Source: Alphaproteobacteria bacterium (GTDB lineage Bacteria; Pseudomonadota; Alphaproteobacteria; Micropepsales; Micropepsaceae). Taken from it: 64,000 nt of DNA. Made by a program: the position numbers and the translations under genes. The stretch is from assembly GCA_016124635.1 (NCBI GenBank), contig WGNJ01000019.1:62001-126000 (forward strand), in the 5' to 3' direction. Position 1 is the first letter of the stretch; each line of letters opens with the position of its first letter. Below the pieces are notes generated by a model that was not told the DNA's origin, did no database searches, and saw nothing but the letters and a program-made list of their open reading frames with translations. Positions 43,929 to 53,516 of this stretch are shown here, one piece after another.

Positions 43929-45509
43929 ATGTTCGCCACCCGTTTCGCATGGCGCGCCGCGCCGGCGTTGTTCTTGGCTGTGTTTCTCACAGCCTGCGGC
44001 GGCTCGACCAAGCAGCCTGCGGTCGATCCAAAAGTATTGGAAGAACGGCTGAACGCAATCGTTCAGTCCGTCACTGAAACTCAGCCGGGCGCCGAGCTGA
44101 CGGCGAAGGCCGACGGCAAGGTGAACATCGAGACGAAGGACGACGGCACCGTCATCGGTACGTTCCCGCGCATCTCGTTCACGGGCAAGGACGGTGCGAA
44201 CGCCGTACTCGAAAACGTCTCGATCAAGTTCATGTCCGGCGATGAAGGACAAACACCGTTCGAAATCACGGTGCCGAGCTCCTTCACGGTCAAAGACAAG
44301 GACGGCAAGGTCGTCGGCGAGGCGAAGATCGGCAGCCAGACGCTCAAGGGCGTATGGGTCGAGAAGCTGCAGACGATCGACAATGTCGACATGCATCTGA
44401 GCAACGTGTCGATCTCGGCGCCGGGCGAGGAAGGCAGCGGCAAGGTCCAAGACATCGCGCTGACCGGCAAGCTACAGCCGACCGGAGGCGGTCTCTACGA
44501 CGGCAAGTACGATCTGCGCGTAACGGGCTTCAGCGTCGACGATCCGGCGCAGAAAGACACCTTCAAGATGGCGACGTTGGCCATCACCTCGACTCTCTCC
44601 GGCGCGAAGATGGAAGAGTTCGCCAAGGCGGCGCTCGAGGCCGGCTACACGCTGAAGAATCCGAACATCTTCAAAGTGTGGACCGGCGGCAGCTTCGATC
44701 CGAAGATGATCGCGTTTCTGAAGCGCATGCCCGAGTTCATGGGGACCATCAACTACACCTACAACGTCGACGGCATCGAGGCGACGCACGACGGCAAGAC
44801 GGAGTTCATGCTGCACAATGCGTCGTTCGGTTTCGGTGCCGGCGGCGACGGCGCCGGTCAGACCAAAGTGCGCTTGACGGCGGGACTGGGTGGCATGGGG
44901 ACTGGCGCCGACGCGCCGCTGCTTCCACCGGAAGCCGACGTGCAGGACGCGGCTGTCGAATTCGAGGCGTCGGGCGTCCCGGGCCGTCAGCTCTGGGACA
45001 TCTATGTCGATGCGCTGCCGGCGATCCAAGCTGAAGCGAAGCGGGCGGCGGAGAGCGCAGCGACGGCAGCCACCGCGCAAGGCCAGGATACGAGCAGCCA
45101 GGTCGAACAGCTGACCGGCGAAATGTCGATGAAGTTCATGCAAGTTCTGTCGACGGCGAAGCTCGCTATCGCACTCAACAAAATGAACTTGACGACGCCG
45201 ACGGCCAAGATGACGGGCAAGGGCGACGCGACCTACCTGCCGGCTGAACAGATGCTGCCGGTCGGCAAATTCGCGTTCCGCTTCTCGGGACTCGAGGCTT
45301 TGGCCAAAGCGATGGAGAAGCGCGGCAAGGACGACGAGATGGCTCAGCAAGTGATGGGTTACGTCTCGGCGGTTCGCGCGATGGGTAAGCCCGATCCGGC
45401 TTCGGCACCGAACGATCCCGCCTACATCATCGAGATCGAGATCACCAAGGACGGTAAGATCCTGTCGAACGGACAAGACATGTCAGGCGCGGCGGGCGCG
45501 CCGGGCTAA
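43929..45509 (+). CDS. large putative lipoprotein
   Basis: A 526-aa exported protein with a lipobox FLTACGG (Cys23). The body repeats beta-rich stretches (e.g. GTFPRISFTGKDGANAVLENVSIKFMS, VDMHLSNVSISAPGEEGSG) and a short Ala/Gln-rich coil at about 360-395. I do not recognise a named family, but the layout is like outer-membrane-associated DUF945-type lipoproteins. A terminator follows at 45533-45558. No enzyme motif is visible, and the role is unknown. Confidence 0.85.
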   Translation: MFATRFAWRAAPALFLAVFLTACGGSTKQPAVDPKVLEERLNAIVQSVTETQPGAELTAKADGKVNIETKDDGTVIGTFPRISFTGKDGANAVLENVSIKFMSGDEGQTPFEITVPSSFTVKDKDGKVVGEAKIGSQTLKGVWVEKLQTIDNVDMHLSNVSISAPGEEGSGKVQDIALTGKLQPTGGGLYDGKYDLRVTGFSVDDPAQKDTFKMATLAITSTLSGAKMEEFAKAALEAGYTLKNPNIFKVWTGGSFDPKMIAFLKRMPEFMGTINYTYNVDGIEATHDGKTEFMLHNASFGFGAGGDGAGQTKVRLTAGLGGMGTGADAPLLPPEADVQDAAVEFEASGVPGRQLWDIYVDALPAIQAEAKRAAESAATAATAQGQDTSSQVEQLTGEMSMKFMQVLSTAKLAIALNKMNLTTPTAKMTGKGDATYLPAEQMLPVGKFAFRFSGLEALAKAMEKRGKDDEMAQQVMGYVSAVRAMGKPDPASAPNDPAYIIEIEITKDGKILSNGQDMSGAAGAPG

Positions 45510-45532
45510 GCGATCTCAAAGATAGAATAAGC

Positions 45533-45558
45533 AAGGGTCCGGCTTTTGCCGGGCCCTT
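45533..45558 (+). terminator. Rho-independent terminator
   Basis: AAGGGTCCGGC (45533-45543) and GCCGGGCCCTT (45548-45558) pair with one G:U-type wobble around TTTT, followed by TTTTC. It ends the lipoprotein transcript and, seen from the other strand, lies beyond the stop of the MFS gene. Confidence 0.9.
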
Positions 45559-45572
45559 TTTCTTTGCCGTAC

Positions 45573-46892
45573 TCAAGCCGCGGCTGCGCGCTCAAGGTCT
45601 TGCTTCAGCGTGCGCGGGGCAATGTAGTAGTGCCACGCCCCCCAAAGACCGAGCGCGGAGAAGATGAAGAGCGAATAGCGCACGGCATCTTTCGCAAACA
45701 CCGAATCCAGCAAGTCAGCCATGGCGCCGACGATCAATGGTCCGGCGCCGAGACCGATCAAGTTAATCACGAAGAGAAGTATGGCCGCCGCCGTTGCGCG
45801 CATGCGCACGCCGACGAGATTCTGAACCAAGGCAAAGGTCGGCGCCAGATACGTTCCGCCGACCAGAATCGTCGCCGTCATCGTCCAAAGCACGAGCGAT
45901 GTGTCGTTCGACAGATAAACAATGAAGCTGAACGGGATCGAGAACACGACGCCGCCGGTCACGACCCAGGCGCTCCAACCGATGTGGCGCTTGGCCAACC
46001 TGTCGGCGAGAAAGCCTCCGAGAAAGGTCCCGATGGCGGCGGTCACACCTGTCTGCCAAGCGAGATACGTCGCGACGGCCGGCAGGGACATACCGTGCGA
46101 GTACTGCAGGAAGGCCGCCGTCCAAGTTACGCTTCCATATCCGACAGCGGTGATCAGCGTCGCGCCGATGACCGTGTGCCTCAGCGACAGTTGAGACCAC
46201 ATGAAGCGCGCCACCTCGTTCAAGGATGGCACTTTCTCACCTTCCTTGATCCCGCCGTCGGTGTGACCGCGCGGCGGCTCGCGCAAAGCGTAGGCGATGT
46301 AACCTGCAAGCGCCGCGCCCGGGATGCCGAGAAAGAAGAAAGCTGCCCGCCAACCGAGGCCCGCACCAACCAAGCCGCCGACGATGTTGCCAAGCGCGAT
46401 GCCTACCGGAACGCCCAGCGAATAGACCGCGAGCGCTGTGCCTCTGTTTGACGCTGGGAAGAGGTCCGAAATCATCGAATGGGACGGCGGGCTGCCCCCG
46501 GCCTCACCTACGCCGACGAGCACGCGCGAAATAGCCAGCTGCCAAAAGTTGGCGGCGAGCCCGCATGCGGTCGTCATCACAGACCAAACGGATAAAGAAA
46601 CGACGAGGATCCATTTGCGGCTGACACGATCGGCGAGAACGGCAATCGGAATGCCGAGCGTCGCATAGAACAGCGCGAATGCCAGGCCCGAGAGGAAACC
46701 GAACTCGGTCTTGTTGATATGCAGGTCGCCCATGATTTGAACCGCCAGCACGTTCAAGATTTGGCGGTCGGCGTAGTTCGAGATGTAGACAACCAGCAGC
46801 AGACCAAGCGCGAAGTAGCGCGTCGAATTGACTGCGGCGTCTGCGGCCGGTTGAGGTGCAGGCGTCGGCGCGACCTCGGGCGTGGCGGTCAT
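45573..46892 (-). CDS. MFS transporter (spinster-like)
   Basis: A 439-aa protein with twelve predicted TM segments. NYADRQILNVLAVQIMGDLHINKTEFG and the GIPIAVLADRVSRKWI loop are typical of the spinster-like MFS branch. ATG 46892 is chosen over 46970. It lies 92 bp downstream of the hutI stop, on the same strand, so it may be the histidine/urocanate importer of the hut cluster, though the branch is not diagnostic for substrate. Confidence 0.92.
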   Translation of the reverse strand: MTATPEVAPTPAPQPAADAAVNSTRYFALGLLLVVYISNYADRQILNVLAVQIMGDLHINKTEFGFLSGLAFALFYATLGIPIAVLADRVSRKWILVVSLSVWSVMTTACGLAANFWQLAISRVLVGVGEAGGSPPSHSMISDLFPASNRGTALAVYSLGVPVGIALGNIVGGLVGAGLGWRAAFFFLGIPGAALAGYIAYALREPPRGHTDGGIKEGEKVPSLNEVARFMWSQLSLRHTVIGATLITAVGYGSVTWTAAFLQYSHGMSLPAVATYLAWQTGVTAAIGTFLGGFLADRLAKRHIGWSAWVVTGGVVFSIPFSFIVYLSNDTSLVLWTMTATILVGGTYLAPTFALVQNLVGVRMRATAAAILLFVINLIGLGAGPLIVGAMADLLDSVFAKDAVRYSLFIFSALGLWGAWHYYIAPRTLKQDLERAAAA

Positions 46893-46984
46893 GAGCGTTT
46901 CCCTGTGATGTTCTTTGCTTTGAAGCGAGCATGACGGCGCAGGCCGGGCTTGCCAAGCCTGGGCGACCAAGGGCGTCTTCGACT

Positions 46985-48211
46985 TCAGCTGGTTTGGTGA
47001 AGTTTGCCGCCGCGAATAACGGCATCGGGTTTGAGGCCGCCGATCCAGTAGCTGAGCTCCGCCGGGTGATCGATCGGCCAGATTACGGCATCGGCGGCTT
47101 TGCCCACTTCCAAAGTGCCAACTTCGGCTGCCAATCCGAGCGCGCGGGCGGCGTTGCGCGTAGCGCCGGCGAGCGCCTCTTCCGGTGTCAAGCGAAAGAG
47201 CGTCGTTCCCATCGACAACATCAGGAGCAGCGATAACACCGGGGAGGTGCCTGGGTTGCAGTCGGTGGCGATGGCGATCGATACGCCATGACGGCGCAGT
47301 GCGTCGATCGGCGGGAGCTTCGTCTCACGCAGAGCGTAGAACGCTCCCGGCAACAGCACGGCAACGGTGCCCGCTTTCGCCATCGCGGCGATACCAGTCT
47401 CGCTGGCGTGCTCCAGATGGTCAGCGGAGAGTGCGCCATACTTCGCTGCAAGCGCGGCGCCGTTCGAATCGGAGAGCTGATCGGCATGGAGCTTGATCTT
47501 TAGCCCCATCGACTTGGCGGCGGCGAAGAAGCGCTCCGTTTCCACCGGCGTGAAGGCAATATGCTCGCAGAACGCATCGACCGCGTCGGCGAGACCCTCG
47601 CTCGCAACGGCCTCAAGCGAGGAGGTGCAAGCATGTTCAACGAACTCTTCGCGGTGCTTTGCTTGCTCCGGCGTCAGCGCGTGCAAACCGAGGAACGTGG
47701 TCTGTGCGCGAAGCCCGGCTTTGGCGGCGAGGTCCTTTGCGGCGCGCAACATCTTGCGCTCCGTGTCGAGATCGAGACCGTAGCCCGACTTGATTTCGAT
47801 GGTGGTGACGCCCTCGGCCATAAGGGCTTCCAGTCGCGGCCGCGACTGCGCCACGAGGTCATCCTGCGAAGACGCGCGCGTCGCACGCACGGTCGAGATG
47901 ATGCCGCCGCCCTGTTTAGCGATCTCCTCATAGGTCGCGCCATTCAGGCGCTTGTCGAATTCGTCAGCACGATTGCCGGCGAACACGAGGTGCGTGTGGC
48001 AATCGATCAAGCCTGGCGTAATCCAACGCCGATTCGCGTCGTGCACCTGGCGTGCAAGCGTCTTTGGGTCACCCGGCAGATCGCGGCGCGGACCAGCGAA
48101 GGCGATGCGGCCGTCTTTGACGCCGAGCGCGCCATCGTCGATCGCGCCGAACGGTTCCGCCCCCTCGCGCATCGTCGCCAGGCGCGCATTGATCCACAGC
48201 TGATCCCACAT
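46985..48211 (-). CDS. hutI: imidazolonepropionase
   Basis: A 408-aa amidohydrolase that opens imidazolone-5-propionate to N-formimino-L-glutamate in histidine breakdown. Metal ligands are H72 and H74 (DCHTHLVF), with FLGLHALTPEQ, IKLHADQLSDSNGAALA and ATDCNPGTSP further on, all as in HutI. ATG 48211 is chosen because AAGGAG lies 9 bases before it; ATG 48229 is in frame upstream. It is divergent from hutF, 85 bp away, so they share a regulatory region. The MFS gene lies downstream. Confidence 0.95.
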   Translation of the reverse strand: MWDQLWINARLATMREGAEPFGAIDDGALGVKDGRIAFAGPRRDLPGDPKTLARQVHDANRRWITPGLIDCHTHLVFAGNRADEFDKRLNGATYEEIAKQGGGIISTVRATRASSQDDLVAQSRPRLEALMAEGVTTIEIKSGYGLDLDTERKMLRAAKDLAAKAGLRAQTTFLGLHALTPEQAKHREEFVEHACTSSLEAVASEGLADAVDAFCEHIAFTPVETERFFAAAKSMGLKIKLHADQLSDSNGAALAAKYGALSADHLEHASETGIAAMAKAGTVAVLLPGAFYALRETKLPPIDALRRHGVSIAIATDCNPGTSPVLSLLLMLSMGTTLFRLTPEEALAGATRNAARALGLAAEVGTLEVGKAADAVIWPIDHPAELSYWIGGLKPDAVIRGGKLHQTS

Positions 48212-48296
48212 CTCGACGCGCTCCTTCATCTCACTCTGTCATGGTCCGAGCGGGCCGACCATGACAAGATCAGAGTTACTGGTTTCGAGGAATCGC

Positions 48297-49655
48297 ATGC
48301 AAGTGCTCCGCGCCGACTACGCGCTGTTGCCTTCGGGCGTGGCGAGGGATGTCCAGATCCACGTTCAGGATCGGCAGATCGTTGCCGTTGCGACAGGCGG
48401 CGCGCATGCGGTCAACGAGATCGCGATCGACGGGCTCGTGCTGCCCGGCATGGCGAACGTGCACAGCCACGCTTTCCAGCGCGCGATGGCCGGGCTCGCC
48501 GAATGGGATGCCGGCGGGCGTGACAATTTCTGGAGCTGGCGCGAGGCGATGTATCGCTTTGCCGAGCGGCTCGATCCCCAATCGCAGCTCGCGATCGCGC
48601 GCTTCCTTTATGTCGAGATGCTGAAGGCCGGCTACACCGCGGTCGGCGAGTTTCACTACCTGCACAATCGACCAGGCGGCGCGCCGTACGCGCCGGCAGC
48701 CTCGATGATGGAGGCGATCGCGCAGGCTGCGCAGGAAACCGGCATCGCCCTGACGCTGCTGCCGACGCTCTATATGCAAGGCGGCGTCGACGGCCGCGCG
48801 CTCAACGAACGGCAGAAGCGCTTCGGTAAGAGCGTCAGCGAACTTCTCGACATGCGCACAGCCATGCGGGACAAGACGGGCGTTGCGCAGATTGGATTGG
48901 CGCTCCACTCGCTCCGCGCCGTGCCGCCCCCAGCCATGCGTGAGGCGATCCAAAGCGTGGAGCCGACCTCGCCGCTCCACATTCATGCGGCCGAGCAAAC
49001 CGGCGAGATCGAAGAGGCGCAGGCGACGCTGAATGCGCGCCCGGTCGAGTGGTTGCTCAACGAGATGCACGCCGATCAGCGCTGGTGTCTGGTGCATTCG
49101 ACGCACATCAACGACGCCGAGACGGCGAGTTTGGCGAAGAGCGGAGCGGCTGCCGGGTTGTGTCCGACGACGGAAGGGAATCTCGGCGACGGCATCTTTC
49201 CGCTCGAGGCGTACCTCGCGTCCCATGGCCGTCTTGCGATCGGCGGCGACAGCCACGTCTCCGTCGATCCAGCCGAAGAGCTGAAGGCGTTGGAGTATTC
49301 GCAGCGCCTAACGTTGCGCCGCCGCAATGTTGGGGCGTCAGCGAGTGAAGCGCACACGGCGGCGCGGTTGTGGTCGCTCGCGGCTCTCGGCGGCGCGCAA
49401 GCACTTGGTCTTGGTGCAGGCGCGATTGTCGCCGGAGCGCGCGCCGATCTCGTGGTGATCGACACAGATCATATTTCGCTGGCGGGACGCGAGGACACCG
49501 CCCTGCTCGACTCTTACATCTTTGTGGCGGGCAAGAGCGCCGTGCGCGACGTCATGGTCGGCGGGACTTGGGTCGTCGGCGACGGACGGCACGCGCTCGA
49601 GCTTGAGGCGGCTGCGGCTTACCGCGCCGCCGTAACACGAATTCTCAGCGACTAA
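48297..49655 (+). CDS. hutF: formimidoylglutamate deiminase
   Basis: A 452-aa amidohydrolase of the ATZ/TRZ-like branch that turns N-formimino-L-glutamate into N-formyl-L-glutamate and ammonia, the fourth step of the HutF/HutG pathway. VHSHAFQR gives H56 and H58, HIHAAEQTGEIEEAQ another ligand, and GGDSHVSVDPAEELK the metal-binding Asp. GAGGA lies 6 bases before ATG 48297. It is divergent from hutI. Its presence with hutG means glutamate plus formate is the product, not formamide. Confidence 0.94.
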   Translation: MQVLRADYALLPSGVARDVQIHVQDRQIVAVATGGAHAVNEIAIDGLVLPGMANVHSHAFQRAMAGLAEWDAGGRDNFWSWREAMYRFAERLDPQSQLAIARFLYVEMLKAGYTAVGEFHYLHNRPGGAPYAPAASMMEAIAQAAQETGIALTLLPTLYMQGGVDGRALNERQKRFGKSVSELLDMRTAMRDKTGVAQIGLALHSLRAVPPPAMREAIQSVEPTSPLHIHAAEQTGEIEEAQATLNARPVEWLLNEMHADQRWCLVHSTHINDAETASLAKSGAAAGLCPTTEGNLGDGIFPLEAYLASHGRLAIGGDSHVSVDPAEELKALEYSQRLTLRRRNVGASASEAHTAARLWSLAALGGAQALGLGAGAIVAGARADLVVIDTDHISLAGREDTALLDSYIFVAGKSAVRDVMVGGTWVVGDGRHALELEAAAAYRAAVTRILSD

Positions 49656-49731
49656 ATCTGCATCGCCTCGGGCTTCGTTTGCGCCGCCGGATTTCTGCGC
49701 TTTCAACCCGTAGATGCAGAATCCATCGTAC

Positions 49732-49780
49732 CCCCGCTACACCGCTACATTGGCGGAATTGCGCGATTTTATCCGCTACA
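49732..49780 (-). repeat. dispersed intergenic repeat (GTAGCGGAT type), copy 2
   Basis: Read on the minus strand, TGTAGCGGATAAAATCGCGC...CGCCAATGTAGCGG corresponds to 19551-19601 on the plus strand. In this copy the hairpin stem is degenerate. The neighbouring TGTGCATACAC word occurs here at 49794-49804. Confidence 0.6.
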
Positions 49781-49981
49781 TATCCTCACACAGTGTGCAT
49801 ACACGCGGGCGCGGGCGGTTTTCGCAAAGCGCCCGCTTTGCGCGCGCAATGCGAGGACGCACTTCGAGCGCGAAGTTCGACGCCATGCCTAACAATTTCA
49901 ATGAGCGCGCCCGGCAAACCCGCGGGCGAAAGTTCGTTCCATTCTTTGCACCAGATTTGCGATTTTAGCAATTCCTATTTT

Positions 49982-50157
49982 GTCATCCCGGCCTTAGCGG
50001 AGCCCGATCGGAGAGCGACGCTTAGAGCCGGGACCCAGGAGCAATACGCTCAAGCATCGCGACTGCAATGTGCGGACCCGTCACTCCTAGGTCCCGGACG
50101 CGAGGCTCGCGCTCCGAACGCGAAGGCACGTTCGGGCTCGCCTAGCTCCGGGATGAC
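49982..50157. repeat. REP-like element bounded by GTCATCCCGG
   Basis: Starts GTCATCCCGG (49982-49991) and ends with its perfect inverse CCGGGATGAC (50148-50157). Inner arms GGGACCCAGGAG and CTCCTAGGTCCC pair at 11 of 12 positions, so the whole 176 bp can fold as a nested hairpin. A related element is at 55268-55396. Confidence 0.85.
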
Positions 50158-50176
50158 AAGTGGGGTACATGCCGCA

Positions 50177-50965
50177 TCAAGCGCGCGCCGTCGACGGCTC
50201 GACGATGAGTGTCGGAACACCAAGCGTGCCGTCGCGCACGGTGAAAACGCGGGTGCCCGGTTTGCGGCCCGAGCGAACATCGGAGACGTTGAACCCCGAT
50301 TGCTTGAGGCGCGCTTGGGCGGCGTCGGCATCGACGACGCGCCAGGAGAGGCCCCAGAGCCGATCGGGCGCGTCCGAGGGCTCGTCCTTCAAGTCGTAGA
50401 CGATCTCGACGATGAGATCGCCGCAGCGGAAGAACATCAGGCGCGAACCCCATTTGGGCTCCGTGCGGTCGAGGCGCATGTCGAGACCAAGCCGCGCGCC
50501 ATAGAGCGCAGCCGCGCGATTGGGATGCGTCGTGCGGATGACGACGTGATCAAGGCCGATAATCGCGCTCTCGGCCGTCTGCCGCGACGGCGGCGATTGA
50601 TTCTTGCTGTAATGCACCAGCTTGACGGGCACGCCGAACGTCGCCGCGACGTCGAGGTCGACGTACCGGCCCTCGCGTATCGCGCCCGACGCATCGTCCT
50701 CCGCGAAGGCAACGGAGGGTTGGGGGCTCAAAGCGCGGCGCTCCGCTGAGCGTTCGGCGCGCTCGATGTCGTCGACTTCAAAGGCGATGCCGCTCAGGCC
50801 CTCACCACCTTCGGGCATCGAAAGCGCGAGGCGCATATTGGCAAGCTGAAAGACGGCGTCTTCCTCGCCCAGCGCGGGGTCGCGTCCGAGAAGGCGCGTC
50901 ATTTCCGTTGTGGCGCTTTCTATGTCGGTGACGCCAATGCCGATTTGTGAGAGCGCGGTGATCAT
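50177..50965 (-). CDS. VOC (glyoxalase) family protein, two-domain
   Basis: A 262-aa protein of two VOC modules: ITALSQIGIGVTDIESATTEMTRLLG in the N-half and IIGLDHVVIRTTHPNRAAALYG in the C-half, with possible metal ligands H (DHVVI) and E. It lies 7 bp downstream of the hutG stop in the hut run, so it may be co-transcribed with hutUHG, but its substrate is unknown and no VOC step is part of the known histidine route. Confidence 0.88.
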   Translation of the reverse strand: MITALSQIGIGVTDIESATTEMTRLLGRDPALGEEDAVFQLANMRLALSMPEGGEGLSGIAFEVDDIERAERSAERRALSPQPSVAFAEDDASGAIREGRYVDLDVAATFGVPVKLVHYSKNQSPPSRQTAESAIIGLDHVVIRTTHPNRAAALYGARLGLDMRLDRTEPKWGSRLMFFRCGDLIVEIVYDLKDEPSDAPDRLWGLSWRVVDADAAQARLKQSGFNVSDVRSGRKPGTRVFTVRDGTLGVPTLIVEPSTARA

Positions 50966-50972
50966 GGCCGCA

Positions 50973-51758
50973 CTATAGCGCGTCGAGGGCGCCTTTGATC
51001 ATCGATTTGATTGCAGTGGAGACGCGTTCGGCGAGATCGGGGCGAAAGGCGAACGGGGGAGGCTCATCCATATAGATAGCTTGAGCCATCTCGAGCTGGA
51101 TTGCGTTGACGCCCTTCTTGGGATTGCCGTAGTGGCGCGTGATGTAGCCGCCCTTGAAGCGGCCGTTGAGCACCGCACTGAAGGGCGAATGTTTGGCGAC
51201 CTCAAGGGCTCGCACTGCGATATCGGCGTCACAGGATTTGCCGTCGAACGTGCCGAGGTTGAGGTCGGGCAGACGGCCGTCGAAGAGCGAGGGCACTTGG
51301 CTCGCAATCGAATGGGCGTCCCAGAGGATCACCGTGCCGTGGATCGCTGTGAGGCGCGCAAGCTCGGCGGCCAAGGCGTCGTGATACGGCTGCCAATAAG
51401 TGCGCCGCGCAATGACCTCGTCGGGCGATGGCGCTTGGCCGGGCCTATAGAGCGCCTCGCCGGCGAAGGTGTCGACGGGCACGAGGCCGGTCTTCTTTTG
51501 ACCAGGATAGAGCGTTTCGTCGTTCGGCGGCCGGTTGAGATCGACGACATAGCGCGAATGCGTTGCCTCGATGCGCGAAGCACGAAGCTTGTCGAGAAAG
51601 TCGTAAAGCCGCGGCACGTGCCAGTCCGTGTCCGGAATCGCGGCAGCGATATTCGACATGCGTCCCGCAATCTCTGGCGGAATATATGTTCCGGAGTGCG
51701 GGAACGAGACGAGGATCGGCGCCTCGCCGCGCGTCAGATGGAAGATCGGGGTCGTCAT
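50973..51758 (-). CDS. hutG: N-formylglutamate deformylase
   Basis: A 261-aa enzyme of the N-formylglutamate amidohydrolase family: [49 protein letters not shown] and [17 protein letters not shown] carry the metal and substrate residues. It releases formate and L-glutamate in the last step of the HutF-HutG branch. ATG 51758 overlaps the hutH stop (ATGA). It fits the hutU-hutH-hutG order of one operon. Confidence 0.94.
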   Translation of the reverse strand: MTTPIFHLTRGEAPILVSFPHSGTYIPPEIAGRMSNIAAAIPDTDWHVPRLYDFLDKLRASRIEATHSRYVVDLNRPPNDETLYPGQKKTGLVPVDTFAGEALYRPGQAPSPDEVIARRTYWQPYHDALAAELARLTAIHGTVILWDAHSIASQVPSLFDGRLPDLNLGTFDGKSCDADIAVRALEVAKHSPFSAVLNGRFKGGYITRHYGNPKKGVNAIQLEMAQAIYMDEPPPFAFRPDLAERVSTAIKSMIKGALDAL

Positions 51759-53287
51759 GTGCCGGACGGAAGATGGATGTGGCCGTCGACCGTCGCGCGA
51801 TAGCGGCCGCTATCGACTAGGGCGCGGGCCGCGGCAATGTCGGGCGCGAAAAAGCGATCTTCCGTGTACGGCGTGACGCGCTCGCGGATGGCGGCGATTT
51901 CTGTCTCCAGCACTGTTGACGACTTCAAGGGACGTCGAAATTCGACGCCTTGCGCAGCCGCGAGCAACTCGATGCCGATAATGCCACAGGTATTCTCATG
52001 CATATCGGACAGGCGCCGCGCGGCGAAGGTCGCCATCGAGACGTGATCCTCCTGATTGGCGGAAGTCGGTAGCGAGTCGACGCTCGCCGGATGCGCCAGA
52101 GATTTGTTCTCCGACGCAAGCGCCGCCGCCGTAACGTGTGCGATCATGAAGCCCGAATTGAGGCCGCCGTTCTGCACAAGGAAGGCCGGCAAATTCGACA
52201 AGTGCTTGTCGATCAGGAGAGCGATGCGACGCTCCGCCAGCGCGCCAATCTCGGCCAGAGCGAGCGCCAAGTGATCGGCGGCGAGCGCGACCGGCTCGGC
52301 GTGAAAATTGCCGCCGGACAAGATCTCGCCGTGCTCAGCAAAAACGAGCGGATTGTCGCTCACGGCATTCGCTTCGGTTTCCAGAACGTGCGCCGCGTGA
52401 CGCAATGCATCGAGGCAGGCGCCCATGACCTGCGGTTGGCAGCGGATCGAGTACGGATCCTGGATGCGGTCGCAATCCGCATGGCTGGCGCGGATCTCGC
52501 TTCCCGACATCAGCGAGCGCAGCGCCTTGGCCGCATCGATCTGGCCGGTCAAACCGCGCGCCTCATGAATGCGCGGATCGAAGGGCGTGTCGCTGCCTTG
52601 GATCGCATCGGTGGTGAGCGCACCGGAGACGAGCGCAGCCGAGAAGATGTTCTCGGTCGCCCAAAGGCCCTGAAGCGCGAGCGCGGTCGAAACCTGGGTG
52701 CCGTTGATGAGCGCCAGGCCTTCTTTCGCTTCGAGCTTGAGCGGTTCGATGCCAGCCCGCTCGTGCGCGCGCATCGCGCTCATCTCGTAGCCGCGATATT
52801 TCACGCGACCGACGCCAATGAGAGCGCAACCGAGATGCGCGAGCGGCGCGAGGTCGCCCGAGGCGCCGACCGAGCCCTTGGCCGGAATTTGCGGCAGCAG
52901 ATCGAAGTCGAGGAACTGCTTCAGACGCTCGATGACGCTCCAACGCACGCCGGACAGGCCGCGCGCCAGCCCGATGATCTTGAGCGCGAGAATGAGACGC
53001 GTCGTCTTCGCGCCCAGCGCTTCACCAATACCAGTGGCGTGACTGAGCACGAGATTGCGCTGCAGTTCGCCGAGCTTGTCCTTCGGCACGCGAACGCGCG
53101 CGAGCTCGCCGAAGCCGGTATTGATGCCGTAAACGGCCTCGTCCTTCTTCAGGATGTCCTCGACGACTTTGCGCGAAGCATCGACGCGGCCGCGTGCGCC
53201 GGCATCCAAATCGAACGTCTGTCTGTCGCGCGCGATGTGGCGCAACTGTTCGAGTGACCCGCGACCGTTGATGAGAGTGATGCTCAT
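51755..53287 (-). CDS. hutH: histidine ammonia-lyase
   Basis: A 510-aa MIO-dependent lyase that removes ammonia from L-histidine to give trans-urocanate. The MIO precursor Ala-Ser-Gly is at 142-144 in [42 protein letters not shown]-like [10 protein letters not shown] and the C-terminal [13 protein letters not shown] are the other family markers. ATG 53287 gives the usual length; ATG 53302 (five codons longer) lies inside an intergenic repeat arm, so either may be used. It overlaps hutG. Confidence 0.95.
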   Translation of the reverse strand: MSITLINGRGSLEQLRHIARDRQTFDLDAGARGRVDASRKVVEDILKKDEAVYGINTGFGELARVRVPKDKLGELQRNLVLSHATGIGEALGAKTTRLILALKIIGLARGLSGVRWSVIERLKQFLDFDLLPQIPAKGSVGASGDLAPLAHLGCALIGVGRVKYRGYEMSAMRAHERAGIEPLKLEAKEGLALINGTQVSTALALQGLWATENIFSAALVSGALTTDAIQGSDTPFDPRIHEARGLTGQIDAAKALRSLMSGSEIRASHADCDRIQDPYSIRCQPQVMGACLDALRHAAHVLETEANAVSDNPLVFAEHGEILSGGNFHAEPVALAADHLALALAEIGALAERRIALLIDKHLSNLPAFLVQNGGLNSGFMIAHVTAAALASENKSLAHPASVDSLPTSANQEDHVSMATFAARRLSDMHENTCGIIGIELLAAAQGVEFRRPLKSSTVLETEIAAIRERVTPYTEDRFFAPDIAAARALVDSGRYRATVDGHIHLPSGT

Positions 53288-53300
53288 GCGCGTGTTGCTC

Positions 53301-53503
53301 ATTCCTTCCCACCCTTGAGGGGGAAGGTGGATCGACGCGAGCCATTGCTCGCGACGAGACGGATGGGGGGAGTGCGCTTCAGAATCGGATCGGAAAGATA
53401 GCAGCGTCGGCCCAGTAGAGTGACCCGGGGTGCCGTCCCCCCATCTGGCCGCCGTCGCCTGAGGGCTCCTGCGTCCACCTTCCCCCTCAAGGGGGGAAGG
53501 AAT
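53301..53503. repeat. bracketed palindromic repeat (CTTCCCCCTC type)
   Basis: Arms of 31 and 30 bases at 53301-53331 and 53474-53503 are inverse copies, identical but for one inserted A, around 140 bp. The arm contains CCCTTGAGGGGGAAGGTGGA. It fills the hutU-hutH gap, and the first bases of the left arm overlap the alternative hutH start. Confidence 0.85.
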
Positions 53504-53516
53504 GCGCGCGTTCCGC

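Larger units (their letters stand above)
49656..50176. other. 521-bp gene-free region with two repeat elements
   Basis: Between hutF and the VOC gene. It holds the inverted GTAGCGGAT-type repeat (49732-49780) and the REP-like element (49982-50157), with AT-rich and low-complexity sequence between them. An ORF at 49714-49968 crosses the repeat and has no ribosome-binding site or family-like sequence, so I do not call it. Confidence 0.7.

Noticed and set aside
47561-48523. Plus-strand frame opposite hutI
   Set aside because: Shadow of hutI and the hutI-hutF region; hutF start and frame are clear and differ.
49714-49968. 84-codon ORF between hutF and the VOC gene
   Set aside because: Crosses a dispersed repeat, lacks a ribosome-binding site and family similarity; treated as repeat-derived.
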